From Marinobacter sp. C7 (GTDB lineage Bacteria > Pseudomonadota > Gammaproteobacteria > Pseudomonadales > Oleiphilaceae): a DNA stretch of 64,000 nt. The stretch spans positions 62,001 through 126,000 of the forward strand of contig NZ_JAKQZH010000003.1 of NCBI RefSeq assembly GCF_022343555.1, in the 5' to 3' direction. Both the position numbers and the translations under genes were made by a program. The notes beneath the pieces are model-generated. The model searched no databases. It was not told where the DNA came from and saw nothing but the letters and a program-made list of their open reading frames with translations. Each line of letters opens with the position of its first letter. Positions within the stretch are counted from its first letter, which is position 1. Positions 18,262-28,222 of the stretch are shown in pieces.

Positions 18262-18684
18262 GTGAGTACCATGAAGAAAACGACCCGTTCTCTTGGTCGC
18301 CTTCTGGCTGCAGCCGGTGTGGCGGCTACGCTGGGCCTTGCGCCGGTGGCCCACGCAGATGAAACCGTGGCAGTGAAAAACGCCCTGTACGGTGCCGGAT
18401 ATAACATCACTAATGTGAGACCGGGTATGGACGACGAGACCCGCGCCGCATTGACCAAGTTCCAGAAAGATCATGGTCTCCAGGCCACCGGTGCTCTGAA
18501 TGAAGAAACCAAAAAGGCACTCGGCATGATAACCGTTCAGGCAGCCGCCGCGGCGCCTGCTCAGGGCGGGGCGCCGGCTACGACTGAAGCCCCGGAGAAT
18601 GGTGCTTCAACCCAGTCTGCCGGGGAGTCCGCTGACAAGGACGCTATCGAGGAAGATGACGACGGCGGCTGGTCACTCTGGTAG
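18262..18684 (+). CDS. Secreted peptidoglycan-binding domain protein
   Basis: A 140-residue exported protein with a basic N-terminus and hydrophobic core ending VAHADE, a good signal-peptidase I site, followed by one PG_binding_1-like repeat (ALYGAGY... ALTKFQKDHGLQATGALNEETKKAL). The tail is Ala/Pro/Thr-rich, then acidic, ending in DDDGGWSLW. A GTG start has CAGGAG eight bases upstream; an ATG nine bases later is the alternative and would also keep the signal peptide. It probably binds the cell wall in the periplasm. A strong terminator follows. Confidence 0.8.
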   Translation: MSTMKKTTRSLGRLLAAAGVAATLGLAPVAHADETVAVKNALYGAGYNITNVRPGMDDETRAALTKFQKDHGLQATGALNEETKKALGMITVQAAAAAPAQGGAPATTEAPENGASTQSAGESADKDAIEEDDDGGWSLW

Positions 18685-18706
18685 CGCTACCGCTTCACCG
18701 TTCCAC

Positions 18707-18743
18707 AAAAAAGCCCGCCGGATTGATGCCTGACGGGCTTTTC
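18707..18743. terminator. Bidirectional terminator between the PG-binding protein gene and ilvD
   Basis: Stem AAAAGCCCG (18709-18717) pairs with CGGGCTTTT (18734-18742), flanked by an A-run on the left and a T-run on the right, so it serves both convergent genes. Confidence 0.8.
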
Positions 18744-18762
18744 TGTTTCTGGGCGGAAGAGG

Positions 18763-20598
18763 TCAGTCGAGTTTTTCCAGATCCCGGACCGCGCCCTTGT
18801 CGGCACTGGTAGCCAGCAGGGCGTAGGCCTTGAGCGCTGCCGACACCTTTCGGTCACGCGGCAGATCCGGTTTCCAGCCCTTGGCATCACGGGCTTCCCG
18901 GCGCCGGTCAAGCTCCTGCTGGTCCAGCTGGACGTTGATAGAGCGGTTGGGAATGTCGATCAGGATGGTATCGCCATTCTCGATCAGGCCGATCTCGCCA
19001 CCGGCTGCCGCTTCCGGGGAGGCGTGCCCGATCGAGAGGCCCGACGTACCGCCGGAAAAACGGCCGTCCGTCAGCAGGGCACAGTCCTTGCCCAGACCTT
19101 TGGACTTCAGGTAACTGGTGGGGTAGAGCATTTCCTGCATGCCCGGTCCGCCCCGGGGACCTTCGTAACGAATGATGACGACCTCACCGGGTTTGACCTC
19201 GTCACCGAGGATGCCTGCCACTGCGGAGTCCTGACTCTCGAACACTCGCGCCTTGCCTTCGAACACGTAGATACTCTCGTCCACCCCGGCGGTCTTTACC
19301 ACGCAGCCGTCGCGGGCGATGTTGCCGTAGAGTACGGCCAGCCCGCCTTCGGTAGAATAGGCGCTGGCGACCGAGCGGATGCAACCGGACTCGCGGTCGC
19401 CGTCCAGGCTTGGCCAGCGGGTGCTCTGGCTGAAGGCTGTCTGGGTGGGAATGCCAGCCGGACCAGCCTTGTAGAACTCCACCACTTCCGGCGTCGGTGA
19501 GCGCATGATGTCCCAGGTTTCCAGGGCTTCTTTCATGGTCTTGCTGTGAACAGTGGGGAGTTCGGTGTTGATCAGGTTGCCCCGTGCCAGCTCACCGAGA
19601 ATACCCATGATGCCGCCGGCACGGTGGACGTCTTCCATATGGTATTTAGGTGAGTTCGGCGCCACCTTGCACAGCTGGGGGACGTGACGCGACAGCCGGT
19701 CGATGTCGGCCATGGTGAAATTCACGCCGCCTTCCTGGGCTGCAGCCAGCAGGTGCAGAATGGTGTTGGTGGACCCGCCCATGGCGATGTCCATGGTCAT
19801 GGCATTCTCGAAGGCCGCCTGGGAGCCGATGCTGCGGGGCAGCACGCTGGCGTCGTTGTCCTCGTAGTAGCGCCGGGCATTTTCCACGATCTGGCGTCCG
19901 GCCTTCAGGAACAGCTGTTCGCGGTCAGCATGGGTGGCCAACAGTGAGCCGTTGCCCGGCAGGGCCAGGCCGATGGCCTCGGTCAGGCAGTTCATGGAGT
20001 TGGCGGTGAACATGCCGGAGCAGGAGCCGCAGGTCGGACAGGCACTGCGCTCATACTCTTCCACCTGCTCGTCGCTGGCGTTCGGGTCCGCGGCGATGAC
20101 CATGGCATCCACCAGGTCCAGCTTGTGCTCGGAAAGCTTGGTCTTGCCGGCCTCCATGGGCCCGCCGGAAACAAAAATGGCCGGGATGTTGAGACGCATG
20201 GCGGCCATCAGCATGCCCGGGGTGATCTTGTCGCAGTTGGAAATGCACACCAGGGCGTCGGCGCAGTGGGCATTGACCATGTACTCCACCGAATCGGCGA
20301 TGATCTCCCGGGAAGGCAGGGAGTAGAGCATGCCGTCATGCCCCATGGCGATGCCGTCGTCCACGGCAATCGTGTTGAACTCCTTGGCGACACCGCCGGC
20401 CGCCTCGATCTCGCGGCAAACCAGCTGCCCCAGATCTTTCAGGTGCACATGGCCGGGTACGAACTGGGTGAAGGAGTTGGCCACCGCGATGATGGGTTTG
20501 CCGAAATCCTCGTTTTTCATACCGGTAGCGCGCCAGAGGGCGCGGGCACCGGCCATATTACGGCCGGCTGTGGAGGTCCGCGAACGATACTGAGGCAT
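18763..20598 (-). CDS. ilvD: Dihydroxy-acid dehydratase
   Basis: IlvD dehydrates dihydroxy-isovalerate and dihydroxy-methylvalerate to the keto acids in valine and isoleucine synthesis, using an Fe-S cluster. The 611-residue product begins [10 protein letters not shown] and shows [15 protein letters not shown], the cluster cysteines in [10 protein letters not shown] and [11 protein letters not shown], and the C-terminal [11 protein letters not shown] motif. I choose this start because it matches the family N-terminus; a longer frame adds 30 unrelated residues. It is monocistronic in appearance, divergent from the HDOD gene. Confidence 0.96.
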   Translation of the reverse strand: MPQYRSRTSTAGRNMAGARALWRATGMKNEDFGKPIIAVANSFTQFVPGHVHLKDLGQLVCREIEAAGGVAKEFNTIAVDDGIAMGHDGMLYSLPSREIIADSVEYMVNAHCADALVCISNCDKITPGMLMAAMRLNIPAIFVSGGPMEAGKTKLSEHKLDLVDAMVIAADPNASDEQVEEYERSACPTCGSCSGMFTANSMNCLTEAIGLALPGNGSLLATHADREQLFLKAGRQIVENARRYYEDNDASVLPRSIGSQAAFENAMTMDIAMGGSTNTILHLLAAAQEGGVNFTMADIDRLSRHVPQLCKVAPNSPKYHMEDVHRAGGIMGILGELARGNLINTELPTVHSKTMKEALETWDIMRSPTPEVVEFYKAGPAGIPTQTAFSQSTRWPSLDGDRESGCIRSVASAYSTEGGLAVLYGNIARDGCVVKTAGVDESIYVFEGKARVFESQDSAVAGILGDEVKPGEVVIIRYEGPRGGPGMQEMLYPTSYLKSKGLGKDCALLTDGRFSGGTSGLSIGHASPEAAAGGEIGLIENGDTILIDIPNRSINVQLDQQELDRRREARDAKGWKPDLPRDRKVSAALKAYALLATSADKGAVRDLEKLD

Positions 20599-20759
20599 GT
20601 GTTCTGATCTCTCTCTTGTTGCCTGACAAATTCGGTAAAAAACAGAGGATACCAGATTAGGCCCGGGGCGCATGGTTGTTTTTGCCACTCCCGATGACTA
20701 TAAGAAAGGCATGGACCGGAAGTTTGTTGCGTTCTGCTGAGCGGAGAAGGAGTTCGTCT

Positions 20760-22016
20760 ATGGCTGGCCGGGAACGCCTGCCTCTGCGTCGTCTGAGAAG
20801 CTTCGATCCCCTGAACCGCCTGACGGCGGACCAGCTGGTTCTGCTGGTCAACCGAGCTGAGCGTCGTTGCCACAGTCCGGGCCAAACCGTGATTGAACAG
20901 GGGGCACGGGATGGTCTGGATTTTTTTCTGGTCAGCGGCGCTGTGGAGCTCCACGCCAAGGACGGCCGGAAGTCCGTCATAGAGGCTGAGACGGAGCAGG
21001 CCAGGAATCCCATTGCGCGACTGCAGCCGCGCATGTACGAGGTGGTTGCTGTCAGGCCCAGTGAATTCCTGGTGGTCGAACAGGACATACTCAACGACTT
21101 TCTGAATTCGGCGCCGGTCAGTCAGGTCGAAATGGACCCGTCGGGAGAGTGGGTGGCTTCGGACAGCGTCGAGCACCGACTCCGGATGGAGTTCAATTCG
21201 GAGCTCCGGTCCAACCATATCCGGTTGCCCAGCGTGCCGGATATGGCCTGGAAAGTTCGACGCACAGCCGCGAGGGAAGGGCTATCGGGAAAGAAATTGG
21301 CCCGGGCGATAACCGCTGACCCGGCGATGGTTGGCAAGCTGCTGCGGGCCTGCAGCAGCCCTCTGTACCGCGAACCGGGAGCCGTTCGTAGTGTCCATGA
21401 AGCGGTCGACCGGCTCGGACCGGGCACCACACGGCAACTGGTGTCAGAGTTTGCGCTCAGGGAGGTGTTCAGAAGCCGGCAGATGAGCTTGCAGAGAGAG
21501 ATGGTAAAAGCCTGTCAGCAATCCCGGGAAGTGGCGGCGTTGTCCTGGCTGATCGCCAGCCAGATCGGTGGCGTGGATCCTGACGAGGCGGAGCTGGCCG
21601 GGTTGCTGCACAATATCGGAGTTGTGCCCTTACTGGTTCTGGCCGAGCACCACCCGGGCCTGTGGTCCAGTGAAGCCAGTCTCCGGTCTGTTGCCGGGTC
21701 ATTGCGGCCGGAGTTCGGGGCCGCACTGCTGGAAAGCTGGGCGTGTCCGCGAGATCTGCTCGAGGCTGTGAGCCATGCCGGGGACTGGCATTATGAGAGC
21801 CCCGAGACAGGCCCGCAGCTGGTGGATGTGGTGATCACTGCCCGGTTGCATTCAATGATCAGCTCAAGCCAGAATGGCGAGCTTTCCGCCCCGAACCAGG
21901 TGCCTGCTGTGTGGCGACTGGGTGGGCCGGAGCCCGGTGCCTCCCGGAGCCAGGAGCTTCTTGCCGAAGCCAGGGCCAGGGTAGGGCAAACAGAACAATT
22001 GCTCTCGACTCGATGA
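20760..22016 (+). CDS. Cyclic-nucleotide-binding-like / HDOD domain protein
   Basis: The 418-residue protein combines an N-terminal cNMP-binding-like fold (residues about 15-115, including VIEQGARDGLDFFLVSGAVEL) with an HDOD domain (about 145-345, including LPSVPDMAWKVRR and AGLLHNIGVVPLLVLAE). HDOD is a degenerate relative of HD phosphohydrolases used in bacterial signalling scaffolds. The cNMP domain lacks an obvious complete phosphate-binding cassette, so ligand binding is uncertain. AAGGAG lies eight bases before the ATG. Its stop overlaps the next start as ATGA, suggesting joint production with the LON-domain protein. Confidence 0.85.
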   Translation: MAGRERLPLRRLRSFDPLNRLTADQLVLLVNRAERRCHSPGQTVIEQGARDGLDFFLVSGAVELHAKDGRKSVIEAETEQARNPIARLQPRMYEVVAVRPSEFLVVEQDILNDFLNSAPVSQVEMDPSGEWVASDSVEHRLRMEFNSELRSNHIRLPSVPDMAWKVRRTAAREGLSGKKLARAITADPAMVGKLLRACSSPLYREPGAVRSVHEAVDRLGPGTTRQLVSEFALREVFRSRQMSLQREMVKACQQSREVAALSWLIASQIGGVDPDEAELAGLLHNIGVVPLLVLAEHHPGLWSSEASLRSVAGSLRPEFGAALLESWACPRDLLEAVSHAGDWHYESPETGPQLVDVVITARLHSMISSSQNGELSAPNQVPAVWRLGGPEPGASRSQELLAEARARVGQTEQLLSTR

Positions 22017-22606
22017 TCGATCCAATCATGCATGTCCCCCTTTTCCCTCTCAACTCCATTGTCCTGCCCCGGGGACGCATCCCGCTCCAGCTGTTTGAGC
22101 CCCGCTACATCGATATGCTCACCCGTTGTCTCAAGGAGGACCGTGGTTTTGTTGTGGTGCTGCTGAGAGATGGCGAAGAAACCAGCCCGGTCGCGCGTTT
22201 TTACGATATCGGTACTTATGTTCGGATCATCGATTTCCAGCAGCTCCAGAACGGGCTGCTGGGTATTACTGTTGAGGGTGAAGCCAAAGTGTCCGTGGTT
22301 CGTAGCTGGCAACAGGATGACGGGTTGAATGTGGGGGATGTGGAGTGTCTGCTCGAGGAGGCCCGGAGCGAGTTGCCGGATCGTTACGGTGAGCTGTCAT
22401 CGGTTCTGCAGGCTTTGTTCAGGCACCCTGTCATCCGCGACCTGGCGATGGAGGTCGATTACGGCGACGCCCGCGAAGTGGGCTGGCGGTTGACGGAACT
22501 CCTGCCACTGGATAAACAGGAAAAACAGCGACTGGTTGAGCTTCAGGATCCTCTGGAGCGGCTCAATCGACTGCAGGGACTGCTGGAGGCACTGGAAGAA
22601 GGCTAG
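22013..22606 (+). CDS. LON substrate-binding domain protein
   Basis: A 198-residue stand-alone version of the N-terminal domain of the Lon protease, starting MIDPIMHVPLFPLNSIVLPRG and continuing with LFEPRYIDML. It lacks the ATPase and protease parts. Such proteins are widespread in gammaproteobacteria and of unknown role. The start codon overlaps the HDOD gene's stop (ATGA); an ATG 15 bases later is the alternative. The last 44 bases overlap the tail of the convergent DedA-PAP2 gene. Confidence 0.85.
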   Translation: MIDPIMHVPLFPLNSIVLPRGRIPLQLFEPRYIDMLTRCLKEDRGFVVVLLRDGEETSPVARFYDIGTYVRIIDFQQLQNGLLGITVEGEAKVSVVRSWQQDDGLNVGDVECLLEEARSELPDRYGELSSVLQALFRHPVIRDLAMEVDYGDAREVGWRLTELLPLDKQEKQRLVELQDPLERLNRLQGLLEALEEG

Positions 22607-24074
22607 GTTGTTTCTGTTCCGTGGCCGCAGGCTCCCTGGCATAGGCCTCCAGGGCCCCGGGCAGGCGTTCGTATAGGTAGCCGATCGTAATCAGGGCCCA
22701 GAGCAGCAGGGCCGCCAGGGTAAAGCCATCGGTATGGATCGGGACCCGGTCGTATCGGCTGTAGCTGGCCCGCACCAGGCCGGTAATCGCCAATCCCAAC
22801 AGGATGCCCCCGATTATATCCGTAAACCAATGCACTCCCAGGTAAAGACGGCTGACCGCTACCGGCACCAGGGGCAGTGAAAACAGCACATAGGCCTGCC
22901 AGCGTTTTCGATGGCGGGTTTCGCCAGCAACGAAACTGGCCAGCATGGTGACAAACACGGTTATGCCCGCGCTGTGGCCGCTGGGGAAGGCGCCGGAGGA
23001 AGGCGGCCGGAAGACCTGATCCGGGCGCGGAATGGCAAGAGTCGATTTCAGTAGCCAGACAAGGATCAGGGTCAGGCCTGCAGCGAGCACTATGTGCATT
23101 GCCGCGGCGTAGTAGCCCCGGAACGCGAGAGCGAGGACCGCCAGGAGCGCAGCGGTAAACAATACCCAGGGGTCCCCGATCAGGGTAAAGACCGTGGCCG
23201 GGCCATCGAGCAAGGGCTGTCGAAGCTGGCGGAACCACTCGAGGGTCAACTGGTTGAAGGGCTCCAGCACACCGTGAACGGTCAGTTGCCCCCAGATCAG
23301 CAGAAGTCCGGAGGCGGCAACAGCCATAAGCATGGAGGCAAGCGGAAACTCGCCTTCCCTGGCGGGTCGGTCGTTGGTGTACAGGCGCCAGAACCGATGT
23401 GAGAGCTCGTATTGCCGCATCCGGCGTTCGAACCATCGGTAAGTCCGGCTGCCCTCGCCCAATCCCATCTGGAAGCGAACCATGATGAGATAGACCACGA
23501 ACAATGCCGCCAGGCTGACTCCCGTGACTGCATAAAAGTGTGCAGGAGGCCGGATTTCACTTTGCAGGGCGCTACCGACCAGAAAGCCCGGCAGAATATA
23601 GGCGGGTGCCCAGCCGATGGCCGAGGCAATATTGAAACCCAGGAACCGTCGCCAGGGCATCAACAGGGCGCCGGCGATCATTGGAATGATAGGACGGATA
23701 GGGCCGATAAAGCGCCCGATGACAACGCTCTTGCCGCCGTGCCGGTGGAAAAAGGCTTCTCCCTTGTTAATCAGCACCGGGTATCGGCTCAGGGGCCATA
23801 CTGATGTGAGCCGGCCCTGCAGTTGGCGGCCAAGGGCAAAGCTGACACTGTCACCGGCCACGGCTCCCAGTCCCGCCCAGACCAGGGCTTCGGTCAGGGG
23901 CATGCCGGATTTGCCCGCCAGCGCGGCAACGGCAAACAGGATGGCAACGCCGGGGACAATGATGCCGGCGATCGCGAGGGATTCGATGAATGCGGTCAGA
24001 AACAGTGCCGCGGCCAACAGCCCGGGATTGGCTGATAGCCATGCCGTCAGCTCCGTTAGCCAGGCGCTACTCAT
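22563..24074 (-). CDS. DedA / PAP2 phosphatase fusion membrane protein
   Basis: The 503-residue integral membrane protein joins a DedA (VTT) domain in residues 1-200 to a PAP2-type lipid phosphatase domain in 270-440. The DedA part has the FIESLAIAGIIVPG and GRFIGPIRPIIPMIAG motifs. The PAP2 part has KSTLAIPRPDQ, PSGHSAG and SRLYLGVHWFTDIIGG, the three phosphatase motifs with their Lys, Arg, His and Asp residues present. This points to lipid flipping coupled to dephosphorylation, for example of undecaprenyl pyrophosphate or phosphatidylglycerophosphate. The start overlaps the upstream gene's stop as ATGA, so it is coupled to the GGDEF-like pair. Confidence 0.92.
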   Translation of the reverse strand: MSSAWLTELTAWLSANPGLLAAALFLTAFIESLAIAGIIVPGVAILFAVAALAGKSGMPLTEALVWAGLGAVAGDSVSFALGRQLQGRLTSVWPLSRYPVLINKGEAFFHRHGGKSVVIGRFIGPIRPIIPMIAGALLMPWRRFLGFNIASAIGWAPAYILPGFLVGSALQSEIRPPAHFYAVTGVSLAALFVVYLIMVRFQMGLGEGSRTYRWFERRMRQYELSHRFWRLYTNDRPAREGEFPLASMLMAVAASGLLLIWGQLTVHGVLEPFNQLTLEWFRQLRQPLLDGPATVFTLIGDPWVLFTAALLAVLALAFRGYYAAAMHIVLAAGLTLILVWLLKSTLAIPRPDQVFRPPSSGAFPSGHSAGITVFVTMLASFVAGETRHRKRWQAYVLFSLPLVPVAVSRLYLGVHWFTDIIGGILLGLAITGLVRASYSRYDRVPIHTDGFTLAALLLWALITIGYLYERLPGALEAYAREPAATEQKQPSLLPVPPAVPAVD

Positions 24075-25069
24075 GCCTCGATGGTCTCTCCCGGGCTGAA
24101 CCACGCCGAATCGGCGCCCCGTTTACGCGCCTCTTCGAGGGCCTGTCGGGCACGTTTGCGCAACGTGTCGGTTCGGGTGTCGCCGTTGCCGCGGTTAGTG
24201 CAGCCAAGGCTGACCGTTGCCTTGCCGACCACCGGCCAGTGGTGCTCGGCAATATTCCTCCGGATGCGCTCCGCGATGACCCGGACACCTTCCTCCGGCG
24301 TGAACGGAAGTACCAGGAAAAACTCTGCATTATCAAGTGTATAAAGGGTGTCGCCGGCCCGGATGACGCCAAACAGATGCTGGGTCATGTCGCGGAATAC
24401 GGTCTGGATCGCGTCCTCGCCATGGAGGTCCCTGGCCTCATCCACGTAGTCGAGTCCGAGATGGATAACCGACAGCGGGTGGCCGGTGGCGATTGCCCGG
24501 CTGATTTCCTTTTGCAGGGTCTCGTCCAGGAAGCGGGCATTGTGGGCGCCGGTAATGGGATCCGTTATTGCCAGGTCCTCTGCGGACTGGGCCATATGGC
24601 CGTAGTGCCAGGTGTAGAGCGCGGTAACGGCAAGCAGGATCAGCAGCCCTGTGGTAATGGTCACGGCTTCACTGGCCGGATGCTTCAGGAACAGGGTTAT
24701 CCCGAGTGGCACCAGCAGTAACAGTGACAACCCGATGCCCTGGCGGAGGGGCAGGATGAGCAGGTTGAGGACAAGTAACGGCATGGCCCAGTGGCTGATG
24801 CCCGGCCCTTCCATTGTAATCAGCGCCGCAACCAGACCGCTGTTCAGCCCGGACAGGATGATCAGGTGGCCGGGTGCAGAGAGCTGATGTCTGCGATTGA
24901 TGATCGTGTAGACCAGCCCCGTGGTGGTGAGAATGGCCATACCGGCGGCCAGGTAAAACAGATCATAGAAACCATAGCGCAGGTTCTGTCCTGCCAGGCT
25001 GGTAATGAACACGGTGGCCAGCACATAGCCGGCACTGTGGGTCCAGGTCCTCAGGCGGGTCTCGGTCAT
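24071..25069 (-). CDS. Membrane protein with degenerate GGDEF domain (second of pair)
   Basis: A 332-residue protein with about six membrane helices in residues 12-155 and a GGDEF-fold domain in 165-325. The signature is DNAEF at 246-250 rather than GGDEF, losing both glycines and the metal-binding acid while keeping EF; ITDPITGAHNARFLDE and an Asp at 207 remain. Diguanylate cyclase activity is unlikely. It may bind GTP or c-di-GMP or act as a partner. Its start overlaps the stop of the upstream paralogue and its stop overlaps the DedA-PAP2 start, both by 4 bases. Confidence 0.82.
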   Translation of the reverse strand: MTETRLRTWTHSAGYVLATVFITSLAGQNLRYGFYDLFYLAAGMAILTTTGLVYTIINRRHQLSAPGHLIILSGLNSGLVAALITMEGPGISHWAMPLLVLNLLILPLRQGIGLSLLLLVPLGITLFLKHPASEAVTITTGLLILLAVTALYTWHYGHMAQSAEDLAITDPITGAHNARFLDETLQKEISRAIATGHPLSVIHLGLDYVDEARDLHGEDAIQTVFRDMTQHLFGVIRAGDTLYTLDNAEFFLVLPFTPEEGVRVIAERIRRNIAEHHWPVVGKATVSLGCTNRGNGDTRTDTLRKRARQALEEARKRGADSAWFSPGETIEA

Positions 25070-26079
25070 GACGCTGGACGCTCCTGCCCGGTCATGCCCT
25101 GGCCCTGCTGTGACCAGGCGCTATAGACCTGGGTTCGGTTGCCGCCCTGCTGTTGGGCCCTGCGCAGGGCGTGCGCAGCACTTTGCTGCAGGCTGTCCGC
25201 GTCGTCTCCGATGTTGAGTCCGGCAATGCCGGTGCTGACGGTCAGGCCCATTCCGTGGGATTCGAGCAGGGTTTGCAGGCCGGTGCGGATGGTTTCGGCC
25301 CGGCCAAGCGCATTATTGGTGCCGATGCCGGGCAGGATGACCAGAAACTGCAGGTCTGCCACCCGGTAATAGGTGTCGAAGTCACGTAACTGGGAATGCA
25401 GGTACCGGCCAATGCGGGGCAGGATCGAGCGGATATCCTCGTCCCGTTCGTTGTCACTCAGGTGAGTGTCCAGTCCGATCATGATGACGGACATATCCGT
25501 GCCTTCCCGTTCGCTGCGTTGTATCTCCTTGTGCAGATCGGCGGAAAGGTATTCCCGACTGGCGGCCTGGGTCAGCTCATCCGTGCGTCGCAAGGGCGCA
25601 AGCTGGCGGCTCTTGTACTCACGGAGAAATACCAGCAGTGCGGACAGCAACAGCGTCAGCAAAAATGCACTGATCATCTGGTGCCGGTCGGGCAGGCCTG
25701 TTGCCCACCAGACACCGGCCATGGCGAGAACAGTCACAACCAGCACCAGTGCCATGGCTGCTGCAGGCGGAAAAAGGGAGAAAGCGGCCAGCGGGACGGC
25801 ATAGAGCCAGTGGGTGAGGGCCCACGGGCCCAATACGAAGCCGCTGAGCAGCAGCATTACAAGGGCAAGGAAAAACAGTCGCTGAATCAGGGGCCAGGGT
25901 TGCCTGGCGCGGTTCGTGTGGAACGTCCGGCCGCTGATCACAACGCCGGCGGCGGCAGCGGCAACTGCCGTTAACAGGGGCTGCCCGAGCAGGGCGCCCA
26001 GCAGGGTAATGGCAATAAAAGCCACAAACCCGGCTCGCGACAGTTTGGTCAGCAGGAATCTATCGGCCGTCTGGGCCAT
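25066..26079 (-). CDS. Membrane protein with degenerate GGDEF domain (first of pair)
   Basis: A 337-residue protein with roughly six hydrophobic helices in residues 15-155, then a GGDEF-fold domain starting at RRTDELTQAASREYL. At the signature position it reads ADLQF (241-245), so the catalytic Gly-Gly-acid-Glu is lost. It shares layout with the next gene and both look like diverged copies of one ancestor. First gene of a three-gene, ATGA-linked leftward set ending in a DedA-PAP2 fusion. Likely a sensor or effector rather than a cyclase. Confidence 0.8.
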   Translation of the reverse strand: MAQTADRFLLTKLSRAGFVAFIAITLLGALLGQPLLTAVAAAAAGVVISGRTFHTNRARQPWPLIQRLFFLALVMLLLSGFVLGPWALTHWLYAVPLAAFSLFPPAAAMALVLVVTVLAMAGVWWATGLPDRHQMISAFLLTLLLSALLVFLREYKSRQLAPLRRTDELTQAASREYLSADLHKEIQRSEREGTDMSVIMIGLDTHLSDNERDEDIRSILPRIGRYLHSQLRDFDTYYRVADLQFLVILPGIGTNNALGRAETIRTGLQTLLESHGMGLTVSTGIAGLNIGDDADSLQQSAAHALRRAQQQGGNRTQVYSAWSQQGQGMTGQERPAS

Positions 26080-26239
26080 GGTGTGTCCTTCCTCTCCCGG
26101 GCATCCATTAATCAGAGGCGTCTTAAGTATGAATCATAGCGCAGCGGTATAATATCGGTTTGGGATGCGTACTTGAAACGGGAAAGGTAAAGTTAGGCCC
26201 TTATTCCTGAAAATGACTGACAAGGTGCAAGGAAACGGG

Positions 26240-27496
26240 ATGGATATAGCAGCATACATGGCCGAGGTCGGCCAGCAGGCGCGAGCGGCTGCCACGCAGG
26301 TAGCCCGGTCAACCACGGCCACGCGCAACCAGGCTTTGCTGGCCACTGCGGAGGCCCTTGATGCCGCTCGCAATGAACTGGCGGTTGCCAACAGCAAGGA
26401 TCTGGAAAAAGGGCGTGAGAACGGTCTGGATGCCGCCATGCTGGACCGGCTGGAGCTGACACCCCAGCGAATCGATACCATGATCGAGGGATTGAAGCAG
26501 GTGGCTTCGTTGCCGGACCCGATCGGTGAGATCACCGGGATGACCTATCGCCCGTCCGGAATTCAGGTTGGCAAGATGCGGGTCCCGCTTGGCGTTATTG
26601 GCATCATCTACGAGTCCCGTCCCAACGTGACCGTGGAAGCAGCCAGCCTTTGCCTGAAATCGGGCAATGCCACCATCCTTCGGGGTGGTTCCGAGGCGAT
26701 TCACTCCAATCAGGCTATTGCCGCCTGCCTGGCTCAGGGCCTGGCGGCTGCCGGCCTGCCTGAAGCCGCTGTGCAGGTAGTCAGGACCACAGATCGTGCG
26801 GCGGTCGGTGAGTTGATCACCATGCCCCGCTATGTCGACGTGATCGTGCCCCGGGGTGGCAAGGGCCTGATCGAACGCATCAGCCGGGATGCACGGGTAC
26901 CGGTTATCAAGCATCTGGACGGCGTATGCCATGTCTACATCGACAGCCATGCCGACCCGGAAAAAGCGCTGAAAGTGGCAGTCAACGCCAAGACTCAGCG
27001 CTACGGCACCTGCAACACCATGGAAACCCTGCTGGTGGACCGGGAGGTGGCGTCCGATATTCTGCCTCTGCTGGCGTCTGCGTTCGAGGAAAAGGGTGTG
27101 GAGCTGCGCGGCTGTCCCGAAACCCGCGAGATCGTTCCCGGCGCGGGTGAAGCTACCGAAGCGGACTGGGGGGAAGAGTACCTGGCGCCGATCCTGGCGG
27201 TTCGTGTGGTGGAAGGGCTCGACGGGGCCATTGAGCACATCAATCGCTACAGCTCTCAGCATACCGACAGCATCATCACGGAAAACTATACCCGGGCCCG
27301 CCGGTTCATCACCGAGGTGGACTCCAGTTCGGTGATGGTGAACGCATCCACCCGTTTTGCCGACGGTTTTGAGTACGGACTCGGTGCGGAGATCGGGATT
27401 TCCACCGACAAGATCCATGCCCGCGGTCCGGTGGGGCTGGAGGGGCTGACCTCCCAGAAGTACGTTGTGTTTGGCGACGGTCACATCCGGACCTGA
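26240..27496 (+). CDS. proA: Gamma-glutamyl phosphate reductase
   Basis: ProA reduces gamma-glutamyl phosphate to the semialdehyde in proline synthesis. The 418-residue protein starts [17 protein letters not shown], typical of ProA, with AAGGAA just upstream; an ATG nine codons earlier has no comparable site. Aldehyde dehydrogenase-fold motifs include [14 protein letters not shown], the ILRGGSEA loop and the catalytic Cys in [13 protein letters not shown]. proB is not adjacent. The stop overlaps the nadD start by one base (TGATG), beginning a long rightward housekeeping block. Confidence 0.96.
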   Translation: MDIAAYMAEVGQQARAAATQVARSTTATRNQALLATAEALDAARNELAVANSKDLEKGRENGLDAAMLDRLELTPQRIDTMIEGLKQVASLPDPIGEITGMTYRPSGIQVGKMRVPLGVIGIIYESRPNVTVEAASLCLKSGNATILRGGSEAIHSNQAIAACLAQGLAAAGLPEAAVQVVRTTDRAAVGELITMPRYVDVIVPRGGKGLIERISRDARVPVIKHLDGVCHVYIDSHADPEKALKVAVNAKTQRYGTCNTMETLLVDREVASDILPLLASAFEEKGVELRGCPETREIVPGAGEATEADWGEEYLAPILAVRVVEGLDGAIEHINRYSSQHTDSIITENYTRARRFITEVDSSSVMVNASTRFADGFEYGLGAEIGISTDKIHARGPVGLEGLTSQKYVVFGDGHIRT

Positions 27497-28152
27497 TGCC
27501 GATGCATGTGATCTACGGGGGCACTTTCGACCCCATCCATCACGGCCACCTGCGCCTGGCGGTCGAGTTGTGCGATCGCCTTGAGGTCGCTCGGGTCAGT
27601 CTGGTGCCGTGCCATATCCCCCCGCATCGGGGGGATACAGGCGCCAGCGCGTCACAGCGGCTGAAGCTGATGGAGCTGGCAGTGCGGGGCGAGCCCCGGT
27701 TGCATATTGACGACCGGGAACTGCGTCGTGCCGGGGCTTCCTACACCGCCGATACTCTCCGTCAGCTGCGGGAAGAGCTGGGGCCGGATCATCCCCTGGT
27801 GATGGTGGTGGGTACCGACGCCTTCGCCGGCTTCGATCGCTGGCGGGAGTGGGAGCGCATACCTGAACTGGGCCACATCGTGGTGGTGCGCCGTCCGGGC
27901 CCCGCACTGGATCCCGGGAGCGCTCCCGCCATGCTGCTGGCGAGCAGGGGGGTGGAGGAGGCCGCGAGTCTGCGGCATTCGCCCGCCGGGTGCGTGCTGG
28001 AGCTGGATCCGCCGCTGCTGGATATCTCCGCCACCGGAATCCGGGACCGGATTGCCGACGGTCGATCCCCCCGTTACCTGATTCCCGATTCGGTCTGGGA
28101 CGAAATACGCCGTCAGGGGCTTTATGGTGCCTGCCCTGACGGGAACTTTTAG
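27496..28152 (+). CDS. nadD: Nicotinate-mononucleotide adenylyltransferase
   Basis: NadD makes deamido-NAD from nicotinate mononucleotide and ATP. The 218-residue protein carries GGTFDPIHHGHL near the N-terminus and ISATGIRDRI near the C-terminus, the nucleotidyltransferase motifs of the family. The start is either the ATG overlapping the proA stop or one two codons later. Placement between proA and rsfS is the common gammaproteobacterial order. Confidence 0.95.
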   Translation: MPMHVIYGGTFDPIHHGHLRLAVELCDRLEVARVSLVPCHIPPHRGDTGASASQRLKLMELAVRGEPRLHIDDRELRRAGASYTADTLRQLREELGPDHPLVMVVGTDAFAGFDRWREWERIPELGHIVVVRRPGPALDPGSAPAMLLASRGVEEAASLRHSPAGCVLELDPPLLDISATGIRDRIADGRSPRYLIPDSVWDEIRRQGLYGACPDGNF

Positions 28153-28222
28153 TGCTACAATCGCGTCTGAGTATGACTATTCGGGCCGCCAATCCGGCTG
28201 AAGCCCGTACAACAGGGTAATT

